Source: Streptomonospora litoralis
Lineage (GTDB): Bacteria > Actinomycetota > Actinomycetes > Streptosporangiales > Streptosporangiaceae
Reading direction: 5' to 3'
NCBI RefSeq assembly: GCF_004323735.1
Contig: NZ_CP036455.1
Coordinates: forward strand, 801,101 to 865,100
DNA length: 64,000 nt
A program made the position numbers and the translations under genes. Below, piece by piece: positions 44,044 through 55,234 of the stretch. Numbering within the stretch: the first letter of the stretch is position 1; every line of letters starts with the position of its first letter. Below the pieces are notes generated by a model. It saw only the letters and a program-made list of their open reading frames with translations, was not told where the DNA came from and ran no database searches.

Positions 44044-44745
44044 GTGGCGAACAGTACCCTGACCAAGCAGCGATCGGAGGCACTCGGCTCCACGGTGGCC
44101 CTGAAGTCCGCGATGGCGGTCACCGGCGTGATCCTCGTGCTGTTCCTGGTCGCGCACATGTACGGCAACTTGAACGCGTTCGCGGGCCAACAGGCCTTCG
44201 ACGACTACTCCCACCACCTGCGCGAGCTGGGCGAGCCCATGCTGCCCCACGGCGGGTTCCTGTGGATCATGCGCGTGGTGCTGCTGGTGAGCGTCCTCGT
44301 GCACATCTACGCGGCCGTCGTGCTGTGGCGGCGGGCCGGCCGCGCGCGCCCGGTGCGCTATCAGGTGACCAAGCGGGTGCAGCGCAGCTACTCGTCCTAC
44401 ACCATGCGCTACGGCGGCATCCTGATCGCGCTCTTCACGATCTTCCACGTGCTCCACCTGACGACCAACACCATCCACCCGGGCGGCCGCTCTGAGAGCC
44501 CCTACGAGCGGATGGTCGCCGGCTTCCAGCCGGAGTTCTGGTACGTCACGTTGTTCTACGTGGCCGCCGTGATCGCCGTGGGCTTCCACCTGCGCCACGG
44601 CATCTGGAGCGCGCTGACCACGCTCGGCGCCAACCGGCAGAGCCGGCAGCGCCCGCTGAACATCATCGCGACCGTGATCGCGGTAGCCCTGACGATCGGC
44701 TTCCTGCTCACGCCGCTGTCTGTGACCCTGGGGCTGGTGGAATAA
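44044..44745 (+). CDS. sdhC: Succinate dehydrogenase cytochrome b558 subunit (type B)
   Basis: 233 aa from GTG 44044. Five membrane helices in the single-polypeptide, dihaem style of type-B SDH and fumarate reductase: SAMAVTGVILVLFLVAHMYGN, VVLLVSVLVHIYAAVVLW, GILIALFTIFHVLHLTTN, VTLFYVAAVIAVGFHLRHG and IIATVIAVALTIGFLL. Histidines in four of these helices are the expected haem ligands. It anchors SdhAB and reduces menaquinone. First gene of sdhCAB; the stop is directly followed by the sdhA ATG (TAAATG). Confidence 0.93.
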   Translation: MANSTLTKQRSEALGSTVALKSAMAVTGVILVLFLVAHMYGNLNAFAGQQAFDDYSHHLRELGEPMLPHGGFLWIMRVVLLVSVLVHIYAAVVLWRRAGRARPVRYQVTKRVQRSYSSYTMRYGGILIALFTIFHVLHLTTNTIHPGGRSESPYERMVAGFQPEFWYVTLFYVAAVIAVGFHLRHGIWSALTTLGANRQSRQRPLNIIATVIAVALTIGFLLTPLSVTLGLVE

Positions 44746-46682
<1,937 letters not shown>

Positions 46683-46686
<4 letters not shown>

Positions 46687-47432
46687 ACATCACCCTGCGC
46701 GTGTGGCGCCAGAAGGGCCCCGACGACAAGGGGCGGATGGTCACCTACAAGGTCGAGGACGTCTCGCCCGACATGTCCTTCCTGGAGATGCTCGACGTCC
46801 TCAACGAGCAGCTCACCCTGGAGGGTGAGGAGCCGGTGGCCTTCGACCACGACTGCCGCGAGGGGATCTGCGGCGCCTGCGGCGTCGTCATCGACGGCGA
46901 GGCGCACGGCCCCGAAACCACCACGACCTGCCAGCTGCACATGCGCAGCTTCTCCGACGGCGACACCATCACCGTCGAGCCGTGGCGGGCCAAGGCGTTT
47001 CCGGTCATCAAGGACCTGGTCGTGGACCGCAGCTCCTTCGACCGGATCATCCAGGCCGGCGGCTACATCAGTGCGCCGACCGGTACCGCCCCCGACGCCC
47101 ACGCCATGCCGGTGCCCAAGGCCGACGCCGACCGCGCGTTCGACGCGGCCACCTGCATCGGCTGCGGCGCGTGCGTCGCGGCCTGCCCCAACGCCTCGGC
47201 AATGCTGTTCACCGCGGCGAAGGTCACCCATCTGGACATGCTGCCGCAGGGCCAGCCCGAGCGCGAGGCCCGCGTCGTGCAGATGGTGAACCAGCACGAC
47301 GAGGAGGACTTCGGCGGCTGCACCAACATCGGAGAGTGCTCCGCGGTGTGCCCCAAGGGCATCCCGCTGGACACGATCTCCCAGCTCAACCGCGACCTGC
47401 TGGGGTCGCTGACGAGCGGCGGCCCGGAGTAG
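46683..47432 (+). CDS. sdhB: Succinate dehydrogenase iron-sulfur subunit (type B)
   Basis: 249 aa from GTG 46683, overlapping the sdhA stop. 2Fe-2S ligands in [16 protein letters not shown] with a later TTCQLH; 4Fe-4[13 protein letters not shown]; the 3Fe-4S ligands in [15 protein letters not shown]. It transfers electrons from SdhA to the haems of SdhC. Last gene of the operon. Confidence 0.96.
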
Positions 47433-47540
47433 GCGCCGACCCGACCGTGCCACGGGCCGTCCCGCTCCGCGGGGCGGCCCGCGCCGATTCCGGGGCCCTG
47501 TCCGCCTCGGCGGCCCGCGGCGCGGAGGCGACGACCGGCG

Positions 47541-48233
47541 TCAGGGGCGCCGGTGCGCCTCCGGGCGCTGGTGGAAGACGTGCGCGCGGACCCAGGCGTG
47601 CATGGCGACGGCGGCCGCCGCCCCCGCGTTGATCGAGCGGGTCGAGCCGTACTGGCCGATGGACAGCACGGACTCGCACACCGCCCGAGTGTCCGCGGAG
47701 AGGCCGGGGCCCTCCTGGCCGAAGACCAGCATGCACGCGCGCGGCAGCGGATAGGTCTCCAGCGGGACGGCACCCGGAAGGTTGTCGATCCCGATCACCG
47801 GCAGCGCGCGCTCCTGCGCCCACGCCACGAGCTGTGTGGTGTCGGAGTGGTGGTGGACGTGCTGGTAGCGCTCGGTGACCATGGCCCCGCGGCGGTTCCA
47901 CCGGCGCCGCCCGACGATGTGCACGGCGGCGGAGCCGAAGGCGTTGGCCGTGCGCACCACGGAGCCGATGTTGAAGTCGTGCTCCCAGTTCTCCACGGCC
48001 ACGTGGAAGGGGTGCCGCCGGGTGTCGAGGTCGGCCACGATGGCCTCGCGGCGCCAGTACCGGTAGCGGTCGACGACGTTGCGGCGGTCGCCCTCGGCCA
48101 GCAGTTCCGGGTCGTAGTGGTCGCCCTCGGGCCAGGGGCCCTGCCACGGGCCCACGCCGACGCCGGAGGTCGCGGGGGTCTCGTCGCCGGGTTCCGGGGC
48201 GGCCGAGGAGTCGGGGAGGGCCTGGTCGGTCAC
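47541..48233 (-). CDS. SpoU/TrmH-family RNA 2'-O-methyltransferase
   Basis: 230 aa from GTG 48233. Motif 1 FNIGSVVRTANAFG, motif 2 LVFGQEGPGLS and motif 3 GSTRSINAGAAAAVAMHAW define the SPOUT knot that binds SAM. Family members methylate a ribose in tRNA or rRNA; the target here is unknown. A ~35-residue Pro/Gly-rich N-terminus precedes the domain. Convergent with sdhB. Confidence 0.93.
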   Translation of the reverse strand: MTDQALPDSSAAPEPGDETPATSGVGVGPWQGPWPEGDHYDPELLAEGDRRNVVDRYRYWRREAIVADLDTRRHPFHVAVENWEHDFNIGSVVRTANAFGSAAVHIVGRRRWNRRGAMVTERYQHVHHHSDTTQLVAWAQERALPVIGIDNLPGAVPLETYPLPRACMLVFGQEGPGLSADTRAVCESVLSIGQYGSTRSINAGAAAAVAMHAWVRAHVFHQRPEAHRRP

Positions 48234-48279
48234 GGCCCCCAGCTTAGGTGCGCCGCGGGAGCCGCTGTTCAGCGGCCGT

Positions 48280-48654
48280 TCAGCGGCCCAGGTCGATGCC
48301 GCCGTGGATGTCGCGGGCCTGCACGACGTTTCCGCTGACGTCGCCGTGCACGGTGTTGGCGACTCCGCCGTCCCCGGTGCCGAAGTGCGGACGCAGCTCC
48401 TCGGTGAGCCGCCGGATCTCGGGGTCGGCCGCGGTCGCCGAGTCCAGGTGCTCGGCCAGCACCTCGACGGCTTCGACGTCCTCGTAGTCCACTTGCGCGG
48501 CGTCCAGGGCCTCGCGTGCCTCCGGCTCGGCGCGGAAGCGCTGAATCACCGCCTTGCGCAGGTTGCGCAGCGCGTCGGCGGCGTTCTCCGTCAGGGGTTC
48601 GACCGCCTTCCCGGCGACAGCGGCGGCGATGGCGAGAAGCACCTGGTCGACCAC
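48280..48654 (-). CDS. Small helical protein with C-terminal RHIM/BASS-like amyloid motif
   Basis: 124 aa from GTG 48654, with GGAGGG 5 nt upstream; a longer frame to 48705 lacks this. Residues 1-~95 are mostly helical (LLAIAAAVAGKAVEPLTENAADALRNL, then charged helices). The last 25 residues contain NTVHGDVSGNVVQARDIHGG. This closely follows the Gly/Val/Gln pattern (GxVxGxVVQAxxIxGG) of the bacterial amyloid signalling sequences described in actinobacterial defence and NLR-like proteins, related to the animal RHIM. Such tails nucleate signalling between separately encoded partners. The small N-domain would be the adaptor or effector part. No partner gene with a matching motif is visible nearby. 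Confidence 0.6.
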   Translation of the reverse strand: MVDQVLLAIAAAVAGKAVEPLTENAADALRNLRKAVIQRFRAEPEAREALDAAQVDYEDVEAVEVLAEHLDSATAADPEIRRLTEELRPHFGTGDGGVANTVHGDVSGNVVQARDIHGGIDLGR

Positions 48655-48788
48655 GTAAACCCTCCGGGCTCCGGCGGTGGACGGGGACCGAAGCGCCGTT
48701 CCCATCTTCGCGGATCACCGGGTTCGGCGCCAGCGATGGCCGGAACCGGGCATGGGCTTGCGCGCGGCGCGGGTCCGGCCCAGCCCTG

Positions 48789-49190
48789 TCAGTTCGGCGG
48801 CGCCTCGGGCACCGTGCTCTGGCCCGTGCGCCGACGCAGCAGCCGGGCGATGCCCCGCCAGCCCAGCAGCGTCGCAGCCAGGAAGGCCGCCGTAACCAGG
48901 GTGAAGGAGAGTGGAGCGCCGTCGCCCGACAACTCGCGCAGTTGCAGGGCGCCGCCGACCGTCACCAGCCACACCAGCGGGCCGGTGCTCAGCACCGACC
49001 GGGGGTTGCGCCAGGGCCGCCACGGGAGAACCGCCACCCACCCCACCGCGAGTGCGACGAGGAACGGCCACGCCGTGTGCCCGATACCGGCCGGGGTCAG
49101 CCCCTCGGCGTGGTTGGCCCGTCCGATCACCGCGAAGGCGAGCACGCACAGGACGTCGAGCAGCAAGGCGATCGGGACGGCGAAGCGCAT
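48789..49190 (-). CDS. DUF3054 membrane protein
   Basis: 133 aa. Four membrane helices: VPIALLLDVLCVLAFAVIG, AWPFLVALAVGWVAVLPW, VLSTGPLVWLVTVGGAL and FTLVTAAFLAATLLGW. GRANHAEG after helix 1 and HTAWPF match the DUF3054 family of actinobacteria and haloarchaea. Function unknown; possibly a small transporter or membrane stabiliser. Confidence 0.85.
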   Translation of the reverse strand: MRFAVPIALLLDVLCVLAFAVIGRANHAEGLTPAGIGHTAWPFLVALAVGWVAVLPWRPWRNPRSVLSTGPLVWLVTVGGALQLRELSGDGAPLSFTLVTAAFLAATLLGWRGIARLLRRRTGQSTVPEAPPN

Positions 49191-49507
49191 GCGGCCAGAC
49201 TAGCGACCGGTCGTTCGTGCTCGCGCCGGGCTTACACGTCGATGCGGGCCGGGGGCGATGCCCGGGGCGCCGGTCGGCGTATTGGGGAATGGATGCGGGA
49301 TTAATACGCCGACCGGCCTCGCGCACCCGGGCGTTGCGATGCGCGAGACTCCGGCACCCTTTTCGGCGCCGGAGCACTCGGGGAGCCGTCGAGGCTTTGG
49401 CTGCGCGGAGTGCGGCGCTGCCGATTCCGGCGACGCCACCGCGACGTAAAGCGACATATCGGGCCGATCGGGCCTTTGGTCGCATACCAACGCGCTTCAC
49501 CGGAAGC
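49191..49507. other. 317-bp intergenic region with hairpin
   Basis: No gene. It holds the inverted repeat at 49269-49317 and the low-quality flank between two minus-strand genes. Short frames crossing it have no support. Confidence 0.5.
49269..49317. repeat. 15-bp inverted repeat with 19-base loop
   Basis: GCCGGTCGGCGTATT and AATACGCCGACCGGC are exact complements. The GCGCCGACCGGCC part resembles sequence near 33310 inside mosaic element 1. It lies upstream of the DUF3054 gene and downstream of the secreted-protein gene on the minus strand; it could be a terminator or a small mobile repeat. Confidence 0.65.
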
Positions 49508-49819
49508 TTAGCCCGTCAGTAGATTCACCCCGAACTTTTCCAGAATCGGATTCACCGGTTGGAAGTATGTCGTGCCGCCCAGCGGGCCGTCGCCCGTGCT
49601 GCCCGCCGTCACACCCGGCGCCCGCGCCCCGCCGGCCCACGAGCGCTGCAGAGCGGCCGACGGCACCTCGGCCCCGCGGGCAGTGCCGCCCGTTGCGGTC
49701 AGCGCGACGTCCTCGGGAGCCGCCGCCTCGTCGTCGGCGGCGCCGGCGGCGCCGGCCACCATCAGCACCAGGGCGACGGCTGCGCTGCCGAACGCCGGGA
49801 TCATCGGGGACTTGCGCAC
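49508..49819 (-). CDS. Small secreted protein, unknown
   Basis: 103 aa from GTG 49819, with GGAAGAG 5 nt upstream. A signal peptide is clear: MRKSPMIPAFGSAAVALVLMVAGAAGAA, with likely cleavage after AGA-A. The mature ~75 residues are Ala/Gly/Thr-rich and end PVNPILEKFGVNLLTG, the only part with a folded look. No Cys, no sortase signal. Possibly a small cell-surface peptide; no family recognised. Confidence 0.6.
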   Translation of the reverse strand: MRKSPMIPAFGSAAVALVLMVAGAAGAADDEAAAPEDVALTATGGTARGAEVPSAALQRSWAGGARAPGVTAGSTGDGPLGGTTYFQPVNPILEKFGVNLLTG

Positions 49820-50345
49820 AACTGCTCTTCCGTAACGGGACGTGGTGCCGGGGAGTGAAAAGGAGGCGGGACCCCGCCGACGAGCGGGGACTCGACGAGG
49901 GTCCCGCCGGTGCCCGGCGGCCGCACGCAAGGAGAGGGACACAGGGCCGCCGGACTCGCTCGCCGACCTTCGGTGAGCGCGTGGAAACCATAGGTCATCA
50001 GGGGCGTCGGCGACAGACCGCTTAAAACCGGCAGACATCACTACATGTCGCGACGAACGCGGTTCACATGGGCGCTCAGCCGCAACACGCGCCGCACCGA
50101 ACCGGCGAAGGTTCTGATCAACAGGGCATTCGCGCTCGCGGCCCTGCTTCGGAGGCCGTAACCCATCGTCGCGGCAACTTCCGGAAATGGCCGGATCCGG
50201 CCACGGCCGCATGACAACCGATGCGGCATGCGGGTCCGCTTCACGTGCGGGAGACGCCTCTCCTGCCGTCGGTGCGCGCCGACGGCAGGAGAAGCTTCGG
50301 TTATCAAGGTGAACCGACGGCCGAGCCGAACGGGACACGGCGCCG
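49820..50345. other. 526-bp region between secreted-protein and S9 peptidase genes
   Basis: Both flanking genes read leftwards, so this holds the 3' end and terminator of the peptidase gene (50259-50292) and the promoter and leader of the secreted-protein gene. A 10-bp inverted repeat GGCGGGACCC/GGGTCCCGCC at 49865-49908 lies in that leader. I could not match it to a known riboswitch. Confidence 0.45.
50259..50292 (-). terminator. Strong hairpin after the S9 peptidase gene
   Basis: Perfect 14-bp arms TCTCCTGCCGTCGG/CCGACGGCAGGAGA with a 6-base loop, 54-87 nt past the stop. No T-run, as is common in this kind of genome. Confidence 0.65.
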
Positions 50346-52646
50346 TCAGACGCCCCCCGCCCCCTTCGGCGCCTCCTGCACGCCCGCGGCACCGCCCAGC
50401 GACCGGTGGAGGAACTCCACTTGGAGCAGGAGCAGGTTCTCCGCCGTCGTCTCCTCCGAGGCCATGTGGGTGATGCCCGAAAGCGGCAGCACGGTGTGCG
50501 AACGGCCCGCCGCGAGGAGCGCCGAGGACAGGCGCTGGGTGTGCGCGAAGACCACGTTGTCGTCGGCCAGGCCGTGGATGAGCATCAGCGGGCGGTTGAC
50601 CGTGCCCCACGACTCCAGGGCCGAGGAGCGTGTGTAGTCGTCCGCGTGCTGCTGCGGGGTGCCCAGGTAGCGCTCGGTGTAGTGGGTGTCGTACAGGTGC
50701 CAGTCGGTGACCGGCGCTCCGGCGACCGCCGCGTGGAAGACCTCCGGGCGCCGCAGGACGGCCAGGGCGGCGAGGTAGCCGCCGAAGGACCAGCCGCGGA
50801 CGGCGACCCGGTCCGGATCCAAGAACCCGAAGCGCTTGCCGGCGTCGTGCAGCGCGGCCACCTGGTCCTCCAGGACCGGTTCGGCCAGGTCGCCCCGCAC
50901 CGCCTGCTCCCACTCCACACTGATGCCGGGCGTGCCGCGCCCGTCGGCGATCAGCACCGCGAAGCCCTGGTCGGCGAACCACTGCGAGGTCAGGTAGGCC
51001 GATCGGCTGCGCATGACACGCTGCGCGTGCGGGCCGCCGTAGGGATCCATCAGCACCGGCAGCCGGACACCGGAGTCCGCGTCGTACCAGGACGGCAGTA
51101 CGAGGGCCGCCGGGATGCCGCGCTCGCCCGCCGACCAGAAGCGCACCCGGGGCCGCGGCAGGTCGGGTACCTGCGCCAGGCTCTCGATTCCGCCCGCGGC
51201 CGCCGCCGTCCCGCCGTCGGGCTCCCCGCCGTCAGCCGCCCGAAGCACGACCGTGCGCACGCCGTCGGTGTCCATGTCGCGCCGCTGGACGATGAGGGTG
51301 CCGCCGCGCATCCTGCCGGAGAGCACGCCGCCCGCGTCCTCTCCCGTGCCGTCCGCCGCGTCGCCGCCCGGGGACGGCGGCGGCACCCGGACGGGAGTGC
51401 TCGTGCCGCGGTGCGCGTCGAACAGCCACAGCTCCACATCGCCCGGGCACCCGGCCGGCGACGCCGAGTAGAGCACCCGCTCGCCGTCGACGTCGGCCAC
51501 TCCGCGCAGGTAGGCGCCCTCCGGCGGCCCCGCCTCGCGCCCCCCGACCAGCAGTACGCGCCGCGCGCCCTCCCGGTCGCCGCCGCGCCCGATCCACACC
51601 AGGTCGCCGCTCGCGGTGAAAGCCGGCACGCCCGGCATGATCTCCACCCAGGTGCCGTCCGTCTCCGCGAGCACCTCGCGGACCTCGCAGGTGCGCGGGT
51701 CGGCGCGGAACAACCGCAGGGTGCGCTGGTCGCGGCTCTGCGCGGTGAAGACCACATCCTGGCGCGCCCCGGAGCCCGCGCCGCCGGCCGGGCCGCCGGC
51801 CGCGGGCCCGGTCCACCCGGCGCGGGCCAGGTAGGGCAGCGCCTCGCGGTCCCAGTCGATCCAGCGCGGTTCGGCAACGCCGTCGCCGTCCAGATCCAGC
51901 ACCGCCAGGCGCACCTCGGCGTTGGGCGTGCCCGCGGCCGGATAGGCGACGGTCTGCGCCGCCGCTTCGGGGCTGGCGGGGTCGGCGATGGTCCACCGCG
52001 CCACCGGTGCGTCGTCTACCCGCGCCGCCAGTACGGCAGATCCGTCCGGGGCCCACCACAGGCCCCGGAACCGGCTCATCTCCTCGGCGGCGATGAACTC
52101 CGCCAGGCCCCAGGAGGTGCCGGGGCCCTCGGGCTCGGCCAGCACGCGGTCACCGCCGCCGTCGAGGCCGACGACGTGCAGCGCGCCGCCGCTGACGTAG
52201 GCCGCGGCGGTGCCGCGCGGCGAGATCGCCGGGTCGACCACGGGCGCGACCGCGGCCGGGACCTCCCAAGGCGCGGCGCCTCCGTCCAGGTCGACCGCGT
52301 ACAACCGTCCCGACAGGGTGAACACGGCGCGGGCGAAGGCGTCGTCGACCGTGTAGGAGACGATCCCCGCGCCGGTTTCGCGCAGCCGCTCGCGGCGGGC
52401 CCGTTCTTCGGCGGGCAGATCCTCCTCGCCGGCACCGACGGTGCGCGGGTCGGCGACCACGTGTTCCGCGCCGCTGTCGACGTCCCGTATCCACAGGCAC
52501 GCCGCGGCGTCCTCGCCGTCCCTGCCGCGCAGGAACGCCACGCGCCGACCGTCCGGGGAGATCTGGAAGGCGCGGGGAACGCCGATGGTGAACCGCCGGG
52601 TGCGCGCCTGTTGCCGAGGAAAACTCATGGGTCGATTGTTGCGCAT
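50346..52646 (-). CDS. S9B dipeptidyl-peptidase IV-like prolyl peptidase
   Basis: 766 aa (or 760 from the ATG at 52628; neither start has a clear ribosome site). The N-terminal beta-propeller carries the [16 protein letters not shown] segment, whose Glu pair binds the substrate amino terminus in DPP-IV. The C-terminal alpha/beta hydrolase domain has Ser in [10 protein letters not shown], Asp in [10 protein letters not shown] and His in GITHMASEE. It should remove X-Pro or X-Ala dipeptides from peptides. No signal peptide, so probably cytosolic. Divergent from mshB across 113 bp. Confidence 0.94.
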   Translation of the reverse strand: MRNNRPMSFPRQQARTRRFTIGVPRAFQISPDGRRVAFLRGRDGEDAAACLWIRDVDSGAEHVVADPRTVGAGEEDLPAEERARRERLRETGAGIVSYTVDDAFARAVFTLSGRLYAVDLDGGAAPWEVPAAVAPVVDPAISPRGTAAAYVSGGALHVVGLDGGGDRVLAEPEGPGTSWGLAEFIAAEEMSRFRGLWWAPDGSAVLAARVDDAPVARWTIADPASPEAAAQTVAYPAAGTPNAEVRLAVLDLDGDGVAEPRWIDWDREALPYLARAGWTGPAAGGPAGGAGSGARQDVVFTAQSRDQRTLRLFRADPRTCEVREVLAETDGTWVEIMPGVPAFTASGDLVWIGRGGDREGARRVLLVGGREAGPPEGAYLRGVADVDGERVLYSASPAGCPGDVELWLFDAHRGTSTPVRVPPPSPGGDAADGTGEDAGGVLSGRMRGGTLIVQRRDMDTDGVRTVVLRAADGGEPDGGTAAAAGGIESLAQVPDLPRPRVRFWSAGERGIPAALVLPSWYDADSGVRLPVLMDPYGGPHAQRVMRSRSAYLTSQWFADQGFAVLIADGRGTPGISVEWEQAVRGDLAEPVLEDQVAALHDAGKRFGFLDPDRVAVRGWSFGGYLAALAVLRRPEVFHAAVAGAPVTDWHLYDTHYTERYLGTPQQHADDYTRSSALESWGTVNRPLMLIHGLADDNVVFAHTQRLSSALLAAGRSHTVLPLSGITHMASEETTAENLLLLQVEFLHRSLGGAAGVQEAPKGAGGV

Positions 52647-52759
52647 GGGCCGGACGCCGCGCGGGTCCGCCGCGTCGCCCGGGACCGCTCCGGCGGCGAT
52701 GTGGCTCCCGCAGCGCGCGTCTCCACGTCAGACCGGGCGAGCGGGGTATCGTCCAGAGC

Positions 52760-53620
52760 ATGACAGCTCGGCGACTGCTGCTGGTGCACGCCCACCCCGA
52801 CGACGAGAGCATCGTCACCGGCGCCACGATGGCCAAATACGCGGCCGAGGGCGCCGAAGTCGTCCTGGTGACGTGCACGCGCGGTGAGGAGGGCGAGATC
52901 ATCCCGGCCGGGCTCGCCCACCTCGGCCCCGACCGCGACGACACGCTCGGCGAACACCGGATCGGTGAGCTGGACAAGGCGTGCGTCGCGCTGGGTGTGC
53001 GCGACCACCGGTTCCTCGGCGGAGCCGGGCGCTACCGCGACTCCGGCATGATGGGCGCGGCCACCAACGAGCGCCCCGACTGCTTCTGGCAGGCCGACGT
53101 CGAGGAAGCCGCCCACCTGCTGACGGAGATCGTGCGCGAGGTGCGCCCGCACGTCATGATCACCTACGACGACAACGGCGGCTACGGCCACCCCGACCAC
53201 ATCCAGGCGCACCGGGTCGCCGTGCGCGCGTTCGAGAAGGCCGCCGAGCGTGCGCTGCCGGGATCGCCGTGGCGGACCGGCAAGCTCTACGCCGTCGTCC
53301 AGCCGCAGTCGGCGCTGGAGGAGTCGGTGGAGCGGCTGCGGTTCGGCCCCGGGCCCTTCACCGCGCCCCGGACGACCGACGACATCGCGCCGGCCACCGC
53401 GGACCACCTCGCCACCGTGCGCGTCGACGCCTCCGCGCACTGGGCCGCCAAGGCGCTGGCCATGCGCGCACACGCCACCCAGATCAGCGTCGAGGGCGAA
53501 CTGTTCGCGCTGTCCAACGGTGTCGCCCAAGAGATCCGGGGGGTGGAGTACTTCATGCAGATCGGCGGCTCCGCCGCACGCCGCGGCACCGGCGGAGTCG
53601 AGTCGGACCTGTTCGTCTAG
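52760..53620 (+). CDS. mshB: Mycothiol biosynthesis deacetylase MshB
   Basis: 286 aa. The zinc-binding AHPDDES is at ~11-17 and the second zinc motif [11 protein letters not shown] at ~150-160. RYRDSGMMG matches MshB rather than the Mca amidase. MshB removes acetate from GlcNAc-inositol in the mycothiol pathway, giving actinobacteria their main thiol buffer. TATCGT ends 7 nt before the ATG and no Shine-Dalgarno is seen, so the message is likely leaderless. The DUF6113-like membrane gene follows, as in other actinomycetes. Confidence 0.94.
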   Translation: MTARRLLLVHAHPDDESIVTGATMAKYAAEGAEVVLVTCTRGEEGEIIPAGLAHLGPDRDDTLGEHRIGELDKACVALGVRDHRFLGGAGRYRDSGMMGAATNERPDCFWQADVEEAAHLLTEIVREVRPHVMITYDDNGGYGHPDHIQAHRVAVRAFEKAAERALPGSPWRTGKLYAVVQPQSALEESVERLRFGPGPFTAPRTTDDIAPATADHLATVRVDASAHWAAKALAMRAHATQISVEGELFALSNGVAQEIRGVEYFMQIGGSAARRGTGGVESDLFV

Positions 53621-53684
53621 TCCGGCACCCGCCGCAACGCCACTCCGCCGCCCCACGACCACACGCCGCCAGGAGAAAGCCCCC

Positions 53685-54152
53685 GTGCCCGCACCTCAGC
53701 CGCCGACACCCGCCCCGACACCTCCGCCGTCCGCCGAAGCACGGCAGCCTTCCGGCGCCGCGGCGCGCATCGCCGGTCCGGTCGTCACCGGGCTCGGGTA
53801 CGCGGTGCTGCTCGTGGTGGGAATTTCCGTGGGACTCGGCGGGTCGGTGCTGGCCGGGTGGCTGTCCTACCTGTGGCAGGCGGGCATGGCGGGCCAGGCG
53901 GTCGCCGCGGTCGCGCTGCTGGGCGTCGTCGCCGTGCTGTTCGCCGGCTGCCGGGCGGCCGGCTGGGGTATGGGCTCGCGCCTGGGCGCGGGCCTCCCGG
54001 CGCTGGGCTGGGGGGCCGCGGTGTTCTCGCTGATCGCGATGACCTCGGGGGGCGACATCGTACTGACGTCGACCGTGATCGACTACTGCTACCTGTTCGG
54101 CGGCCTCGCCGCGGTCGGTATCGCCGTCGTACTTACCGAACCCGGCCCCTGA
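53685..54152 (+). CDS. DUF6113-like four-helix membrane protein
   Basis: 155 aa from GTG 53685, with AGGAG 9 nt upstream. A Pro/Ala-rich N-terminus of ~25 residues precedes four helices (VVTGLGYAVLLVVGISVGLGG, AVAAVALLGVVAVLFAG, LGAGLPALGWGAAVFSLIAM, YLFGGLAAVGIAVVLT). This is the membrane protein that commonly follows mshB in actinomycetes. Function unknown. Confidence 0.75.
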   Translation: MPAPQPPTPAPTPPPSAEARQPSGAAARIAGPVVTGLGYAVLLVVGISVGLGGSVLAGWLSYLWQAGMAGQAVAAVALLGVVAVLFAGCRAAGWGMGSRLGAGLPALGWGAAVFSLIAMTSGGDIVLTSTVIDYCYLFGGLAAVGIAVVLTEPGP

Positions 54153-54198
54153 ACGGGCGTTTCGCCGCCCGGGACGAAAACCGCGGCCGCCGCGGGCC

Positions 54199-55152
54199 TC
54201 AGGACGCCCAGAACCGCAGCAGCACCTCGCCGAACCCGACGTCCATCTGCACCAGCCCGACGGCGGCGAACAGGTCGGTCATCAGGCCCGGAACCGCGAC
54301 GTTCACCTGCGGCACCCACAGCACCGCGAACACCGCGATGACGCCGAAGACACCCCACCGCCGCGCCGTCTGCGCCGCGGAGCCGGGCAGGTAGGGCGCG
54401 AGGACGCCGAACCCGTCGAGGCCGGGGAGGGGCAGCATGTTGAGCAGCGCGGCGGTGAGGTTGAGGTAGCACAGGTACATCAGCCCGCCGAGCATCCAGT
54501 TGTCGGTGAACATGCCCGCGGGCACCAGCACGGCCACGGCCGCTGCGGCCGCCGCCGCCAGGACCAGGTTGACCGCGATGCCGGCGGCCGCGATCAGGCT
54601 GCGCCGGGAACGGCTCGGCACCGCGTCGGGGTCCAGGTAGGTCGCGGGGCCGGTGAGGCCGATGCCGCCCAGGAGCAGGAAGGCCGCCGGCATCAGCAGG
54701 CTGGAGAACAGTTCGCTGAACCGGAAGGGGTTGAGCCGCAGGTAGCCGCCGCCGCGCAGCGCCCGGTCGCCGAACCGGTAGGCGAGCGCGGCGTGGCCGA
54801 ACTCGTGCAGGCAGACCGAGACGACCCACCCGGCGAGGATGAACACGAACGGCAGATAGACCGTCGAGTCGTCGCCGGTCCAGCCGACCTCGGCGCGGGT
54901 CCAGGAGAACCAGCCCGCCAGGCCGGCGATTCCCAGCAGCAGCACGAAGACGGGACTGGGCAGCAGGTCGGCGGCCGTGCGGGCGCCGCCTTCGGTGCCG
55001 GCGGAAGGGCTCTCGGTCTCACCGCGCGGCGGCGCCGCGTGTTCGCCCGGCGCGTCCTCGGCCGCGGAGCCGTCTCGCGAACCCTCGTCCGCGGCGGAGT
55101 CGGGCCGCGGCGCGGCTGCGTGGTCCCGGTCGGTGGGCTCGGACGCGGACAT
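54199..55152 (-). CDS. Site-2-protease-type M50 intramembrane peptidase
   Basis: 317 aa. The first ~60 residues are acidic and disordered. The zinc motif HEFGHAALAYRF lies at about residue 115-126, and the second motif NMLPLPGLDGFGVL provides the Asp ligand near 245. About six membrane helices surround these, as in short M50B proteins without a PDZ domain. S2P enzymes cut membrane-bound regulators; the target is unknown. Convergent with the DUF6113-like gene. Confidence 0.88.
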   Translation of the reverse strand: MSASEPTDRDHAAAPRPDSAADEGSRDGSAAEDAPGEHAAPPRGETESPSAGTEGGARTAADLLPSPVFVLLLGIAGLAGWFSWTRAEVGWTGDDSTVYLPFVFILAGWVVSVCLHEFGHAALAYRFGDRALRGGGYLRLNPFRFSELFSSLLMPAAFLLLGGIGLTGPATYLDPDAVPSRSRRSLIAAAGIAVNLVLAAAAAAAVAVLVPAGMFTDNWMLGGLMYLCYLNLTAALLNMLPLPGLDGFGVLAPYLPGSAAQTARRWGVFGVIAVFAVLWVPQVNVAVPGLMTDLFAAVGLVQMDVGFGEVLLRFWAS

Positions 55153-55200
55153 GGTGCTCCAACTCGTCGGAAAACGGCTCGCGCGGACGCGGCGGCACGG

Positions 55201-55226
55201 GGGTTCGGCGCCGAGGCGCCGAACCC
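55201..55226. repeat. Perfect 12-bp-arm hairpin with TTCGGCGCC arms
   Basis: GGGTTCGGCGCC and GGCGCCGAACCC flank a two-base loop. The TTCGGC/GCCGAA core is the same as in the 54-bp palindromes at 25655 and 33177. It lies just upstream of the M50 gene start and next to mosaic element 2. Confidence 0.7.
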
Positions 55227-55234
55227 CAGGCTAT

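Noticed and set aside
49820-50045. Possible riboswitch in the leader of the small secreted protein
   Set aside because: A 10-bp inverted repeat and G-rich stretches are present, but the conserved bases of the c-di-AMP (ydaO) or other riboswitch classes I know could not be found.
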